From the NCBI GenBank assembly GCA_937901525.1, contig CALDHX010000006.1, positions 1-22,374 of the forward strand: a stretch of 22,374 nt of DNA, in the 5' to 3' direction. The notes under the pieces were generated by a model. That model was not told the DNA's origin. It did no database searches and saw nothing but the letters and a program-made list of their open reading frames with translations. Origin of the DNA: an uncultured Bacteroidales bacterium (lineage in GTDB: Bacteria; Bacteroidota; Bacteroidia; Bacteroidales; P3). Below are positions 1 to 6,783 of this stretch, one piece after another (the first letter of the stretch is position 1; every line of letters begins with the position of its first letter). Made by a program: the position numbers and the translations under genes.

Positions 1-107
1 AGAAATAATTTTCTAAAATCAAGAAATAATTTAATAAAGTAAAGAAATATTTTTCAAAAACAAAGAAAAAAATCAGCTAAAACAAAGAAATAATTTGCGT
101 TTTTATG
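1..107. repeat. 21-bp AT-rich direct-repeat array, cut by the left edge
   Basis: Five units begin with AGAAATAATTT or a close variant at 1, 22, 43, 64 and 86, giving steps of 21, 21, 21 and 22 bp. The fourth unit is degenerate. Read on the minus strand the unit is AAATTATTTCTTTG. It resembles the AAATTATTTATTTGG core of the 33-bp repeats upstream of the ATPase at 12783. The array may continue beyond the window. Two helical turns per repeat fits a tandem protein-binding array, but that role is inferred. Confidence 0.7.
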
Positions 108-118
108 GCTCTAAAAAG

Positions 119-244
119 TTAAGTCTTTGATTTAGTGATTTTTATTAAGGCTAAATATTTTAAAAATTTCGGACTAAGATTTTGTTTGCCGAAAATATCG
201 TAAGCATTTGGCGTTAAGTGATAGGGAAAGTTTTTTATTTTCTA
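119..244 (-). pseudogene. Start-less coding fragment of unknown origin
   Basis: The minus strand has about 40 codons between two stops, containing NFPYHLTPNAYDIFG and QNLSPKFLKYLALIK, and no usable start codon. The composition looks protein-like rather than random AT-rich spacer. It lies downstream of the mntP remnant in the same orientation. I do not recognise a family. It may be a decayed gene end or a dispersed repeat. Function is unknown. Confidence 0.3.
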
Positions 245-275
245 CAATCTTATCTTAAATCTATAACATTAGCAT

Positions 276-374
276 TTAAAAAACGGTGTGTTCTAAGAGT
301 GTTTTTACGCCGATTAGTGAGATTGTGAATAGGGAAATGAAGATTATTGCAACTAAAATGGCAAATAGTCTTTG
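276..374 (-). pseudogene. Truncated duplicate of the mntP 3' end
   Basis: The minus strand encodes AIIFISLF, ISLIGV and then KTLLEHTVF plus stop. This matches the C-terminus of the intact MntP at 1738-2313 (AIIFIALF, ISLIGV, KTLLEHTVF). Compared with that gene, about 81 bp (27 codons) are missing in frame, between two Leu/Gly-Ile-Gly-Val-like stretches, which suggests deletion at a short repeat. Homology fades near 375, where the promoter of the next gene begins. Everything 5' of this part of mntP is absent, so it cannot make a transporter. The fragment and the full gene flank the ATPase gene as direct repeats. Confidence 0.8.
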
Positions 375-400
375 TTTTTCAAAAACTTTATTTACTTTTG
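371..400 (+). promoter_or_regulatory. Bacteroidetes-type promoter of the first ATPase
   Basis: TTTG at 371-374, 18 nt, then TACTTTTG at 393-400 match the -33 and -7 elements, with the spacer slightly short. Transcription would start near 407, about 35 nt before the ATG at 442. The promoter begins where similarity to mntP ends. Confidence 0.6.
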
Positions 401-411
401 CTGAATAAAAA

Positions 412-425
412 TGCGTATTTACGCA
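412..425. promoter_or_regulatory. Perfect 6+2+6 palindrome in the ATPase leader
   Basis: TGCGTA, TT, TACGCA forms a perfect inverted repeat just after the predicted transcription start and 16 nt before the start codon. It could be an operator or a short RNA hairpin near the ribosome entry site. Its role is inferred. Confidence 0.4.
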
Positions 426-441
426 AAAAAATTGATTGGCT

Positions 442-1695
442 ATGGAAATAAAACGTGATTTGTATTTAAATAAACTTATTAGAAGTATGCATAATGATAT
501 GATTAAGGTTATTACAGGCATTCGCCGTTGTGGGAAATCGTATCTTATTTTTAATATTTTTTATAATTATTTAAAATCTCGTAATGTTGATGATGAACAT
601 ATAATAAAGATTGATTTGGAAGACCGCAGAAATAAGGAGCTTAGAAATCCGGATGCTTTACTTGAATATATAGATGCTCGTATTTCAAAAGAGGGAATGT
701 ATTATGTTATGCTTGATGAGGTGCAATTGGTTGATGAATTTGAAGATGTATTGAATAGTTATCTAAAAATTCCTAACGTAGATATTTATGTTACGGGAAG
801 TAATTCTAAATTTTTATCTAATGATGTGATTACTGAATTTCGTGGTCGTGGTGAAGAAATTAAGATTTCTCCCTTATCATTTAGTGAATTCTTTTCTGTT
901 TTTAATGGTACACGTGAACAAGCTTTGGAAGAGTATCTAACATTTGGTGGATTGCCTAAAGTTGCGGTTATGCAAACTAATGAGGAAAAAATAAAGTATC
1001 TTCGTTCTCTTTTTAGGAAGACTTATCTTACCGATATATTGGAAAGATATAAAATAAAGAATGAAACTGAGTTGGAGGAGTTAATCAATATTCTTGCATC
1101 ATCAATAGGTGGTCTTATAAATCCAAATAAATTGATAAATACTTTTAAATCAGTCAAAAATGTTTCCATTTCAGTTAATACTATTAGTCATTATCTTGAA
1201 ATATTGCAAGATGTTTTTATGGTAGAAAAGTCTATAAGGTTTGATATTAAAGGTAAAAAGTATATTGATACTCCTGCTAAATATTATTTTGCGGATTTGG
1301 GATTGCGTAATGCTCAAATCAATTTTAGACAATATGAGGTTACTCATTTAATGGAGAACCTTATATATAATGAATTACGTATTCGTGAATTGTTGGTTGA
1401 TGTTGGTGTTGTAATAATAAATACAAAAAATGAAGAAGGTGTAAGTCAGCGTAAGCAATTAGAGGTTGATTTTGTATGTAATGAAGGAAGTAAACGTTGC
1501 TATATACAATCTGCATTACGATTGCCTACGAAAGAAAAGTATGATCAAGAATTGCGTTCTTTATTAAATATTAGAGATAATTTTCAAAAGTTTGTTATTA
1601 CAGAGGATCCTATTAAACGTTATCAAAATGAAAAAGGAGTAATCTTTATGAATATTTATGAATTTTTACTTGATAAAGATAGTTTAAAAGTATAA
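442..1695 (+). CDS. AAA ATPase, DUF4143 family (copy 1)
   Basis: This 417-residue protein starts at the ATG at 442. A TTG two codons earlier is possible but less likely. Walker A is GIRRCGKS at residues 26-33 and Walker B is YYVMLDEVQ at about 87-95. A GSNSKFLS sensor-like stretch lies near 119, followed by a Pro-Leu-Ser-Phe-x-Glu-Phe motif (residues 144-150). The C-terminal half is the DUF4143-type helical and nuclease-like region. There LEVDFV (about 340) keeps the acidic pair of a PD-(D/E)XK fold, but the usual E-x-K strand is replaced by YIQSA (about 354-358), so nuclease activity is doubtful. The family is common in Bacteroidetes and archaea, and its role is not established. The gene lies between a truncated and a full copy of the mntP 3' end and has its own promoter, consistent with insertion as a cassette. 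Confidence 0.9.
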   Translation: MEIKRDLYLNKLIRSMHNDMIKVITGIRRCGKSYLIFNIFYNYLKSRNVDDEHIIKIDLEDRRNKELRNPDALLEYIDARISKEGMYYVMLDEVQLVDEFEDVLNSYLKIPNVDIYVTGSNSKFLSNDVITEFRGRGEEIKISPLSFSEFFSVFNGTREQALEEYLTFGGLPKVAVMQTNEEKIKYLRSLFRKTYLTDILERYKIKNETELEELINILASSIGGLINPNKLINTFKSVKNVSISVNTISHYLEILQDVFMVEKSIRFDIKGKKYIDTPAKYYFADLGLRNAQINFRQYEVTHLMENLIYNELRIRELLVDVGVVIINTKNEEGVSQRKQLEVDFVCNEGSKRCYIQSALRLPTKEKYDQELRSLLNIRDNFQKFVITEDPIKRYQNEKGVIFMNIYEFLLDKDSLKV

Positions 1696-1737
1696 CATTT
1701 TAAGAAATTATCTCCATAAATATTTTCTATTCTCTTT

Positions 1738-2313
1738 TTAAAAGACGGTGTGTTCTAAGAGTGTTTTTACGCCTATGCCGATTAGGATTATACCTCCTAA
1801 GAATAGTGCAAAGCGAGGTTTGATAAAGCGTACTTTTTCGCCCATTCTTACGCCTATTAGTGAGATTACAAAGAGGGCAATGAAGATTATTGCAAGGGAT
1901 ATTAGGATTTGAAGGAAGGTGTATTTTAATGGAAAGCCTATTCCTACGACAAAAGCGTCCATAGAGGTTGCAAGGGCAAGGGTTAATATTACTTTTATGC
2001 TGCTTATGTCAAAGATTTTTTCTTTTAGTTTGAATTGTCTGCCTTCCATTATCATTTTTATACCGATTATCGCAAGGAGTACAAAGGCTATCCAATGATC
2101 GACTTTTGACATGAAGATAAGAAAGACTTCTCCTAAAAGACTTCCTAATGAAATCATTAAGACATGGAATATTCCAAAGCAAAAGGCAAGGAGTAATGTT
2201 CTTTTTTTGCACATACATTTTTGTAATCCACAGGTAATTGATACTGTGAATGAGTCCATTGATAGTGCTATTGCTAATAATATTACTTCTATTATAAATC
2301 CTACGCTAATCAT
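1738..2313 (-). CDS. mntP: Manganese efflux pump MntP
   Basis: This 191-residue integral membrane protein has about six hydrophobic helices in two homologous halves. Each half carries the family's conserved Met-Asp-x-Phe motif: MDSF around D20 and MDAF around D119. MntP exports Mn(II) from the cytoplasm and limits manganese toxicity. The length is normal for the family. The ATG overlaps the TGA of rsmA by 4 bp (ATGA), so the two are probably co-transcribed and translationally coupled. I see no Mn-riboswitch-like leader because there is no intergenic space. Its 3' 100 bp is duplicated, truncated, at 276-374. Confidence 0.92.
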   Translation of the reverse strand: MISVGFIIEVILLAIALSMDSFTVSITCGLQKCMCKKRTLLLAFCFGIFHVLMISLGSLLGEVFLIFMSKVDHWIAFVLLAIIGIKMIMEGRQFKLKEKIFDISSIKVILTLALATSMDAFVVGIGFPLKYTFLQILISLAIIFIALFVISLIGVRMGEKVRFIKPRFALFLGGIILIGIGVKTLLEHTVF

Positions 2314-3074
2314 TTTAATTTATTGGTTATGTTTATGAATTGTTCTACGGTTAATTGTTCTGCTCTTTTGGTTAGTAGTTCTGAGTCTATGTCTTCAAGG
2401 TTCATTCCAAGGGGTTTGAGACTTTGACGTATCATTTTTCGTCTTTGGTTAAAGGCTGTTTTTACTACTTTTACAAATAGTTGTTCGTTACAGTCTAATT
2501 GTTTTACGTTATTGCGTTTTAGGCGTATTACTGCTGATTTTACTTTTGGTGGTGGGTCAAATACGTGTTCGTGTACGGTGAATAGGTATTCTATTTCATA
2601 GTATGCTGAGAGTAAAACGGAGAGTATGCCGTAGGTTTTGTTGCCTGAGTTTGCACATACTCTTTCTGCTACTTCTTTTTGAAACATTCCTACGAGTTGT
2701 GTGGCTTTGTCTTTGTTTTCAAATAGCTTAAAAAGGATTTGATTTGAGATGTTATAGGGAAAGTTGCCCATTATGGCAAAGGTGTTTTCGTAAATGGTGT
2801 TTAAATCCATTTTCAGAAAGTCTGCCGATATTATGTTTTCTTGTAATTGTGCGTAGTTTTTGTGTAGGTATTCTACGCTTTCGGTGTCGATTTCTACGAC
2901 TTTGAGGTGTTTTACTTTGGGATTTTCAATTAGGTATTTGGTTAATACGCCCATTCCTGGACCTATTTCTAATACTTCTGCTTCTTCTAATAGGGAATAG
3001 GCAATTTTTTCTGCTATTGTTTCGTCTTTGAGAAAGTGTTGCCCAAGATGTTTTTTTGCTCTTACTTTTTCCAT
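2310..3074 (-). CDS. rsmA: 16S rRNA (adenine1518-N6/adenine1519-N6)-dimethyltransferase
   Basis: RsmA (KsgA) dimethylates two adjacent adenines in the 3' terminal hairpin of 16S rRNA during small-subunit maturation, using S-adenosylmethionine. The protein starts MEKVRAKKHLGQHFL, with the Lys-x-x-Gly-Gln-x-Phe-Leu signature. The SAM-binding motif EIGPGMGVLT and the catalytic NFPYNIS motif are intact. It is 254 residues, normal for the family. The reading frame is open nine codons further upstream, but that stretch lies in the tsf terminator stem, so I chose the ATG at 3074. It sits upstream of and overlaps mntP. Confidence 0.96.
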   Translation of the reverse strand: MEKVRAKKHLGQHFLKDETIAEKIAYSLLEEAEVLEIGPGMGVLTKYLIENPKVKHLKVVEIDTESVEYLHKNYAQLQENIISADFLKMDLNTIYENTFAIMGNFPYNISNQILFKLFENKDKATQLVGMFQKEVAERVCANSGNKTYGILSVLLSAYYEIEYLFTVHEHVFDPPPKVKSAVIRLKRNNVKQLDCNEQLFVKVVKTAFNQRRKMIRQSLKPLGMNLEDIDSELLTKRAEQLTVEQFINITNKLK

Positions 3075-3078
3075 TTTG

Positions 3079-3086
3079 CAAAAATA
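3079..3086 (-). promoter_or_regulatory. -7 element close to the rsmA start codon
   Basis: TATTTTTG on the minus strand matches TAnnTTTG and ends 4 nt before the rsmA ATG. Transcription would start at or next to the start codon, giving a leaderless or nearly leaderless mRNA. I see no good TTTG at -33; that position falls in the tsf terminator loop. Readthrough from tsf is the alternative. Confidence 0.4.
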
Positions 3087-3120
3087 AAAAAAAGGAAGCA
3101 CAATTAAGGCTTCCTTTTTT
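3083..3120 (-). terminator. Rho-independent terminator after tsf
   Basis: On the minus strand GGAAGC (3114-3109) pairs with GCTTCC (3099-3094), with flanking A and T runs extending the stem, followed by a long T tract. It ends the rplM-rpsI-rpsB-tsf transcript 15-50 nt after the tsf stop. Confidence 0.88.
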
Positions 3121-3134
3121 ATTTTGTTGGTTTA

Positions 3135-3962
3135 TTATTCTCCTAATTCTGCTCTTTGGAAAGCAGTAACAGTCAAATCTTTGTCTATCTTTTTCAAGTG
3201 TTCTTCTACGCTTACTTTTGCTTCGCGAGTGTATTCTTGGCTTAACAAAGTGCTTTCTTTGAAGAATTTGTTTAGCTTTCCTTGTGCTATTTTTTCAACC
3301 ATGTCTTCTGGTTTTCCTTCTTCTCTCACTTGTCCACGATAAACTTCCATTTCTCTTTCTATGATTTCAGCTGGAACTGATTCTTTGTTCAATGCTACTG
3401 GACGTCCAGCGATTACTTGCATTGACATTTCTTTTCCTTCTTCGTCATATCCTGCTTTTGAAAGTCCAACAACTGATGCCATTCTGTTACCTGGGTGAAC
3501 GTATGCGTAAGTTGCAACTGCTTCAATAGGATAGTAGTGTGATAATGTTATCTTTTCTCCTATTTTTGCTACTTGTTCTACAATCATTGTTTCAACGCTT
3601 AAACCGTTTATTGTTAAAGCCATTACTTCTTCCAATGATTTTGCTTTTGCATCAACTGCTGTTTGAAGTACTTCTCTTGTGAATGCTACGAAGTCTTCGT
3701 TTTTAGCTACGAAGTCTGTTTCGCAGTTCATCATTATTACTGCTGCAAATGTTTTATCTGCGTTTACTGTTGCTAAAACTGCTCCTTCGCTTGCATCTCT
3801 GTCAGCTCTTTTTGCAGCAAGTTTTTGTCCTTTTTCACGAAGATAATCTATTGCTTTATCCATATCGCCATCGCATTCAACTAAGGCTTTTTTACAGTCC
3901 ATCATTCCAACGCCTGTACGTTTTCTTAGTTCATTAACGGCTGCAGCTGTTATATTTGCCAT
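3135..3962 (-). CDS. tsf: Elongation factor Ts
   Basis: EF-Ts is the guanine-nucleotide exchange factor that recycles EF-Tu from its GDP form. At 275 residues it has the usual length. The N-terminal UBA-like domain carries LRKRTGVGMMDCKKAL (signature 1). The second signature is CETDFVAKNEDF, whose Thr-Asp-Phe inserts into EF-Tu. The C-terminal dimerisation-type core follows. It is 23 nt downstream of rpsB, the standard bacterial rpsB-tsf arrangement, and is the last gene before the strong terminator. Confidence 0.98.
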   Translation of the reverse strand: MANITAAAVNELRKRTGVGMMDCKKALVECDGDMDKAIDYLREKGQKLAAKRADRDASEGAVLATVNADKTFAAVIMMNCETDFVAKNEDFVAFTREVLQTAVDAKAKSLEEVMALTINGLSVETMIVEQVAKIGEKITLSHYYPIEAVATYAYVHPGNRMASVVGLSKAGYDEEGKEMSMQVIAGRPVALNKESVPAEIIEREMEVYRGQVREEGKPEDMVEKIAQGKLNKFFKESTLLSQEYTREAKVSVEEHLKKIDKDLTVTAFQRAELGE

Positions 3963-3985
3963 TTTTATTTACGTTTTAAGGGTTC

Positions 3986-4837
3986 TTATTTCTTTTTTAC
4001 TTGTCTTCTTGGACGTCTTTCGCCATCTTCTGCAACAGCTTTAACTTTTTTAACTTTGTTTTGAGCTTCTTCTGGAGCTACTTCATCGTCTAAAAGTTCT
4101 GTTGCTAATCTTTCTTCTGCTTCTGCTTCTTCTGCAATACGAGTATCTTTGTCCATTTTTCTTTCTTGACAACCTTCTTCTATTGCTTTACAAACGTAAT
4201 CTAAGATTAATGAAATTGATTTTGAAGCATCATCGTTTGCAGGTATAGGGAAATCAACTGCATTAGGGTCGCAATTTGTGTCAACCATAGCAAAAGTTGG
4301 GATATTCAAACGTTTTGCTTCTGCAACTGCGATGTGTTCTTTGTTTATGTCAACAATGAATAATGCAGATGGTAAACGTGTAAGATCAGCTATTGAACCT
4401 AAGTTCTTTTCTAATTTTGCTTTTTCTCTTGTTATTTGCAATCTTTCTCTTTTTGAAATAGCTGTAGTATCTTTATCAGCTAATAATTTTTCTAAAGAGT
4501 TCATTTTTTTGATTGCTTTTCTAATTGTAACAAAGTTTGTAAGCATTCCACCTGGCCAACGTTCTGTTACAAATGGCATATTTGTTCTTTTTACTCTTTC
4601 AGCAACTATATCTTTTGCTTGTTTCTTAGTTGCAACAAACAAAATTTTCTTTCCTGATTTTGCTATTTGTTTTAAAGCTGCTGAAGCTTCTTCAACTTTT
4701 GCTGCTGTTTTGTGTAAATCTATAATGTGAATACCATTGCGTTCCATATAGATGTATGGAGCCATTTTTGGATTCCATTTTCTTCTTAGGTGACCAAAGT
4801 GTACACCTGCATCAAGCATTTGATTAAAATCTATCAT
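3986..4837 (-). CDS. rpsB: 30S ribosomal protein S2
   Basis: This 283-residue S2 begins MIDFNQMLDAGVHFGH, with the family's AGVHFGH motif, followed by RRKWNPKMAPYIY and the VTERWPGGMLTNF signature. The C-terminus, from about residue 235, is a low-complexity tail, first acidic (EEAEAEERLATELLDDEV) and then basic (RRPRRQVKKK). S2 binds 16S rRNA late in 30S assembly and is needed for S1 association. The gene lies between rpsI and tsf. The 102-nt gap upstream contains two hairpins that may form a leader. Confidence 0.98.
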   Translation of the reverse strand: MIDFNQMLDAGVHFGHLRRKWNPKMAPYIYMERNGIHIIDLHKTAAKVEEASAALKQIAKSGKKILFVATKKQAKDIVAERVKRTNMPFVTERWPGGMLTNFVTIRKAIKKMNSLEKLLADKDTTAISKRERLQITREKAKLEKNLGSIADLTRLPSALFIVDINKEHIAVAEAKRLNIPTFAMVDTNCDPNAVDFPIPANDDASKSISLILDYVCKAIEEGCQERKMDKDTRIAEEAEAEERLATELLDDEVAPEEAQNKVKKVKAVAEDGERRPRRQVKKK

Positions 4838-4878
4838 TTCTTTTTTCTTTTTTGTTTACATTCCTAATTTACTATCAA

Positions 4879-4934
4879 TTGATAAGTAGTTGTTTTTTTA
4901 CAAATCTTATCAATTTGGATACTAAACAATATCC
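4879..4934 (-). promoter_or_regulatory. Two-hairpin candidate leader upstream of rpsB
   Basis: In the rpsI-rpsB gap, read on the minus strand, a first hairpin has arms GGATA and TATCC (4934-4930 and 4921-4917). A second has arms TTGATAAG and CTTATCAA (4913-4906 and 4886-4879), with an inner TTGT/ACAA stem closing a run of seven A. Neither is followed by a T tract, so they are not terminators. A processing site or S2 autoregulatory leader is possible, by inference. Confidence 0.4.
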
Positions 4935-4939
4935 ATATA

Positions 4940-5329
4940 TTAACGTTTGCTGAATTGGAAACGTTTTCTTGCTTTCTTTTGACCTGGTTTTTTTCTTTCA
5001 ACCATACGAGGGTCTCTCTTTAACAAGCCTTTTGCTTTCAATGCACCTCTATCTTCTATGTTAGCTTCGCATAAAGCTCTTGCAATAGCCATACGTAAAG
5101 CTTCTGCTTGTCCAGAAATTCCACCACCATCTAAGTTAGCTTTTACATCCCATTGTCCTTCTGCTCCGATTGTTTCAAAAGCTTGACGGCAAATGTATTG
5201 TAATGGAGCTGTTGGGAAGTATTCTTTGTAATCTCTTCCGTTTACAATTATAGAACCGTTACCTTGTTTCATATAAATTCTAGCAACAGCACATTTTCTT
5301 CTACCTATAGTGTTTATTACTCCTTCCAT
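4940..5329 (-). CDS. rpsI: 30S ribosomal protein S9
   Basis: This 129-residue S9 contains IGRRKCAVARIYM near the N-terminus and the GGGISGQAEALRMAIARAL signature. It ends with the strongly basic tail KKARKRFQFSKR, which reaches the P-site tRNA in the 30S head. It lies 5 nt downstream of rplM, the conserved rplM-rpsI pair, so translation is likely coupled. Confidence 0.98.
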   Translation of the reverse strand: MEGVINTIGRRKCAVARIYMKQGNGSIIVNGRDYKEYFPTAPLQYICRQAFETIGAEGQWDVKANLDGGGISGQAEALRMAIARALCEANIEDRGALKAKGLLKRDPRMVERKKPGQKKARKRFQFSKR

Positions 5330-5334
5330 ATCTC

Positions 5335-5790
5335 TTATCTGATTTCATTAAGGTTTACTAATCTTGGTTGTTGTGCTTCAAATTTATGTTCTGGTCCTGC
5401 AACAACGTGAAGATTTCTATATAATTGACTTCCTAATTTATTTTTTGGTAACATTCCTTTTACAGCGTGTTCAACTACTCTTATAGGGAATTTAGATAAT
5501 AATTCTTTTGGAGTAGTAAAACGTTGTCCTCCTGGATAACCTGTGTGTCTTACATAAACCTTATCAGTAAGTTTCTTACCTGTGAATCTTACTTTATCAG
5601 CATTGATAACTATTACATAATCTCCACAATCAGCATTAGGTGTGAAGCAAGGTTTGTGTTTACCTCTTAATATGTTTGCAACTTTTGTTGCTAAACGTCC
5701 TACGACTTCGTTTTCAGCATCAATAACAATCCATTCTTTTTTTGCATTTTCTTTGCTTACTGATACTGTTTTATAGCTTAATGTTCCCAT
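5335..5790 (-). CDS. rplM: 50S ribosomal protein L13
   Basis: This 151-residue L13 has the WIVIDAENEVVGRLA N-terminal motif, VRHTGYPGG, and the MLPKNKLGSQLYRNLHV stretch matching the family signature. L13 is an early 50S assembly protein that binds 23S rRNA. It is the first gene of the rplM-rpsI-rpsB-tsf cluster and is preceded by a structured leader of about 160 nt and a Bacteroidetes-type promoter. Confidence 0.98.
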   Translation of the reverse strand: MGTLSYKTVSVSKENAKKEWIVIDAENEVVGRLATKVANILRGKHKPCFTPNADCGDYVIVINADKVRFTGKKLTDKVYVRHTGYPGGQRFTTPKELLSKFPIRVVEHAVKGMLPKNKLGSQLYRNLHVVAGPEHKFEAQQPRLVNLNEIR

Positions 5791-5840
5791 TTTTGCTTTT
5801 CTTCTACGTTTTTTATAATACTAAATAAACTCTTTTTTGT

Positions 5841-5950
5841 TTGAATTTTAAGAATCAAACGGGCAAGTAAGATTCTTGAAATTCAATAACTTGCTTTTCT
5901 CAATTTAGCTAACCATAGGATAATAACGGGTCGCTGATTACCTAAATTGG
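5841..5950 (-). promoter_or_regulatory. Structured 5' leader of rplM with possible pseudoknot switch
   Basis: Read on the minus strand from the predicted start near 5950, the first hairpin pairs CAATTTAG (5949-5942) with CTAAATTG (5908-5901). Next comes GCAAGT (5894-5889). Then a 16-bp stem with one mismatch pairs 5886-5871 with 5856-5841, closing a 14-nt loop. That loop contains ACTTGC (5868-5863), which is complementary to the GCAAGT before the stem. The pairing would make an H-type pseudoknot or a mutually exclusive fold. No T tract follows, so it is not a terminator. Ribosomal-protein leaders upstream of rplM have been proposed computationally in Bacteroidia. I infer autoregulation by L13. 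Confidence 0.6.
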
Positions 5951-5956
5951 AGTTTG

Positions 5957-5987
5957 CAAAATTACTACTTTTTCTTTATAACACAAG
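5957..5987 (-). promoter_or_regulatory. Promoter of the rplM operon
   Basis: On the minus strand CTTG (5987-5984), 19 nt, then TAATTTTG (5964-5957) fit the Bacteroidetes promoter with one mismatch at -33. The predicted start near 5950 coincides with the first leader stem. Confidence 0.65.
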
Positions 5988-6006
5988 AAATTATGTAAAA
6001 AAATAA

Positions 6007-6014
6007 TACTTTTG
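6007..6014 (+). promoter_or_regulatory. -7 promoter element of radC
   Basis: TACTTTTG matches TAnnTTTG 23 nt before the radC ATG. I do not see a convincing TTTG at -33, so the assignment rests on the -7 element. Confidence 0.45.
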
Positions 6015-6037
6015 CATAGAAAATAAGAATTTACTCA

Positions 6038-6745
6038 ATGGAAGAATATCAAAAAATAAAGACTACAATAAAGAATTGGGACGAGGCAGATCGTCCGAGA
6101 GAAAAATTGATGAATTTAGGCAGGCAAAGCTTGACTAATGCGGAACTTCTTGCAATTATTCTTGGAGGAGGTAATAAAGAGAAAAACGCTGTAGAACTTG
6201 CAAAAGAGATATTGCTAAGTGTAGGTAACAATCTTAGTGAATTGAGTAAACTTTCTTATAAGGATTATTGTAATCGTTTTAAGGGGGTAGGACCTGCAAA
6301 AGCTATAAGCATAGTTGCAGCCTTAGAACTTGGATATAGAAGAAAGCAATCTACGGCTTTGCAACGCTCTATAATAAGTGGCTCAAATGATGCATACAAT
6401 GCTGTGGCTCATTACTTGTTAGAAAAAGATGTTGAAAGTTTTTTTGTGTTGTTGTTAACTAATTCCAATAAATTAATAAGGGTGGTACCAATAAGCCATG
6501 GAGGAATAAATGAAACACTTGTGGATAGAAAAATTGTTTTTAAAGCAGCCTTAGAAAACAATGCTGTGAAAATTATATTAGCACATAATCACCCGAGTGG
6601 AGATATTAAACCAAGTAATGCAGATATAAATACAACAAAAATGATTGTAGAGGCAGGAAGAATAATGTCTATACAAGTATTAGACCATATAATAATAGGA
6701 GTAGATGACTGTTATTATAGTTTTGTGGATAATGGATTAATATAA
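6038..6745 (+). CDS. radC: RadC-family JAB/MPN metalloprotein
   Basis: This 235-residue protein has an N-terminal helix-hairpin-helix-like region (GVGPAKAISIVAALELG, about residues 80-100). The C-terminal JAB domain carries the zinc motif HNHPSGDIKPSNAD, which fits H-x-H-x7-S-x2-D with all ligands present. Family members were once named for DNA repair, but their biochemical role is unsettled. The length is typical of chromosomal RadC. It is monocistronic, runs divergently from the rplM operon and ends at a bidirectional terminator. Confidence 0.92.
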   Translation: MEEYQKIKTTIKNWDEADRPREKLMNLGRQSLTNAELLAIILGGGNKEKNAVELAKEILLSVGNNLSELSKLSYKDYCNRFKGVGPAKAISIVAALELGYRRKQSTALQRSIISGSNDAYNAVAHYLLEKDVESFFVLLLTNSNKLIRVVPISHGGINETLVDRKIVFKAALENNAVKIILAHNHPSGDIKPSNADINTTKMIVEAGRIMSIQVLDHIIIGVDDCYYSFVDNGLI

Positions 6746-6778
6746 AATAAGGAGTTGTCAAATTGGCAACTCCTTATT
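6746..6778. terminator. Bidirectional terminator between radC and the lipoprotein gene
   Basis: AATAAGGAGTTG (6746-6757) pairs perfectly with CAACTCCTTATT (6767-6778), and the 9-nt interior can pair further. A/T-rich flanks on both sides serve the two convergent genes. Confidence 0.85.
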
Positions 6779-6783
6779 ATTTG

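Noticed and set aside
1..107. CRISPR-like spacing of repeats
   Set aside because: The period is 21 bp with no unique spacers of CRISPR length, and no cas gene is nearby. It is a plain tandem array.
436..441. TTG start for ATPase copy 1 (and likewise 12774 for copy 2)
   Set aside because: An ATG two or three codons downstream is better placed and leaves the conserved N-terminus intact.
3075..3101. Longer N-terminus for rsmA (nine extra codons)
   Set aside because: It would be translated from the tsf terminator stem, and the family N-terminus fits MEKVRAKK.
4278..4730. 150-codon plus-strand frame
   Set aside because: It is a mirror of rpsB on the opposite strand with no start signals; rpsB is certain.
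5841..5886. rplM leader stem as an intrinsic terminator
   Set aside because: No T tract follows on the transcribed strand; an A-rich stretch follows instead.
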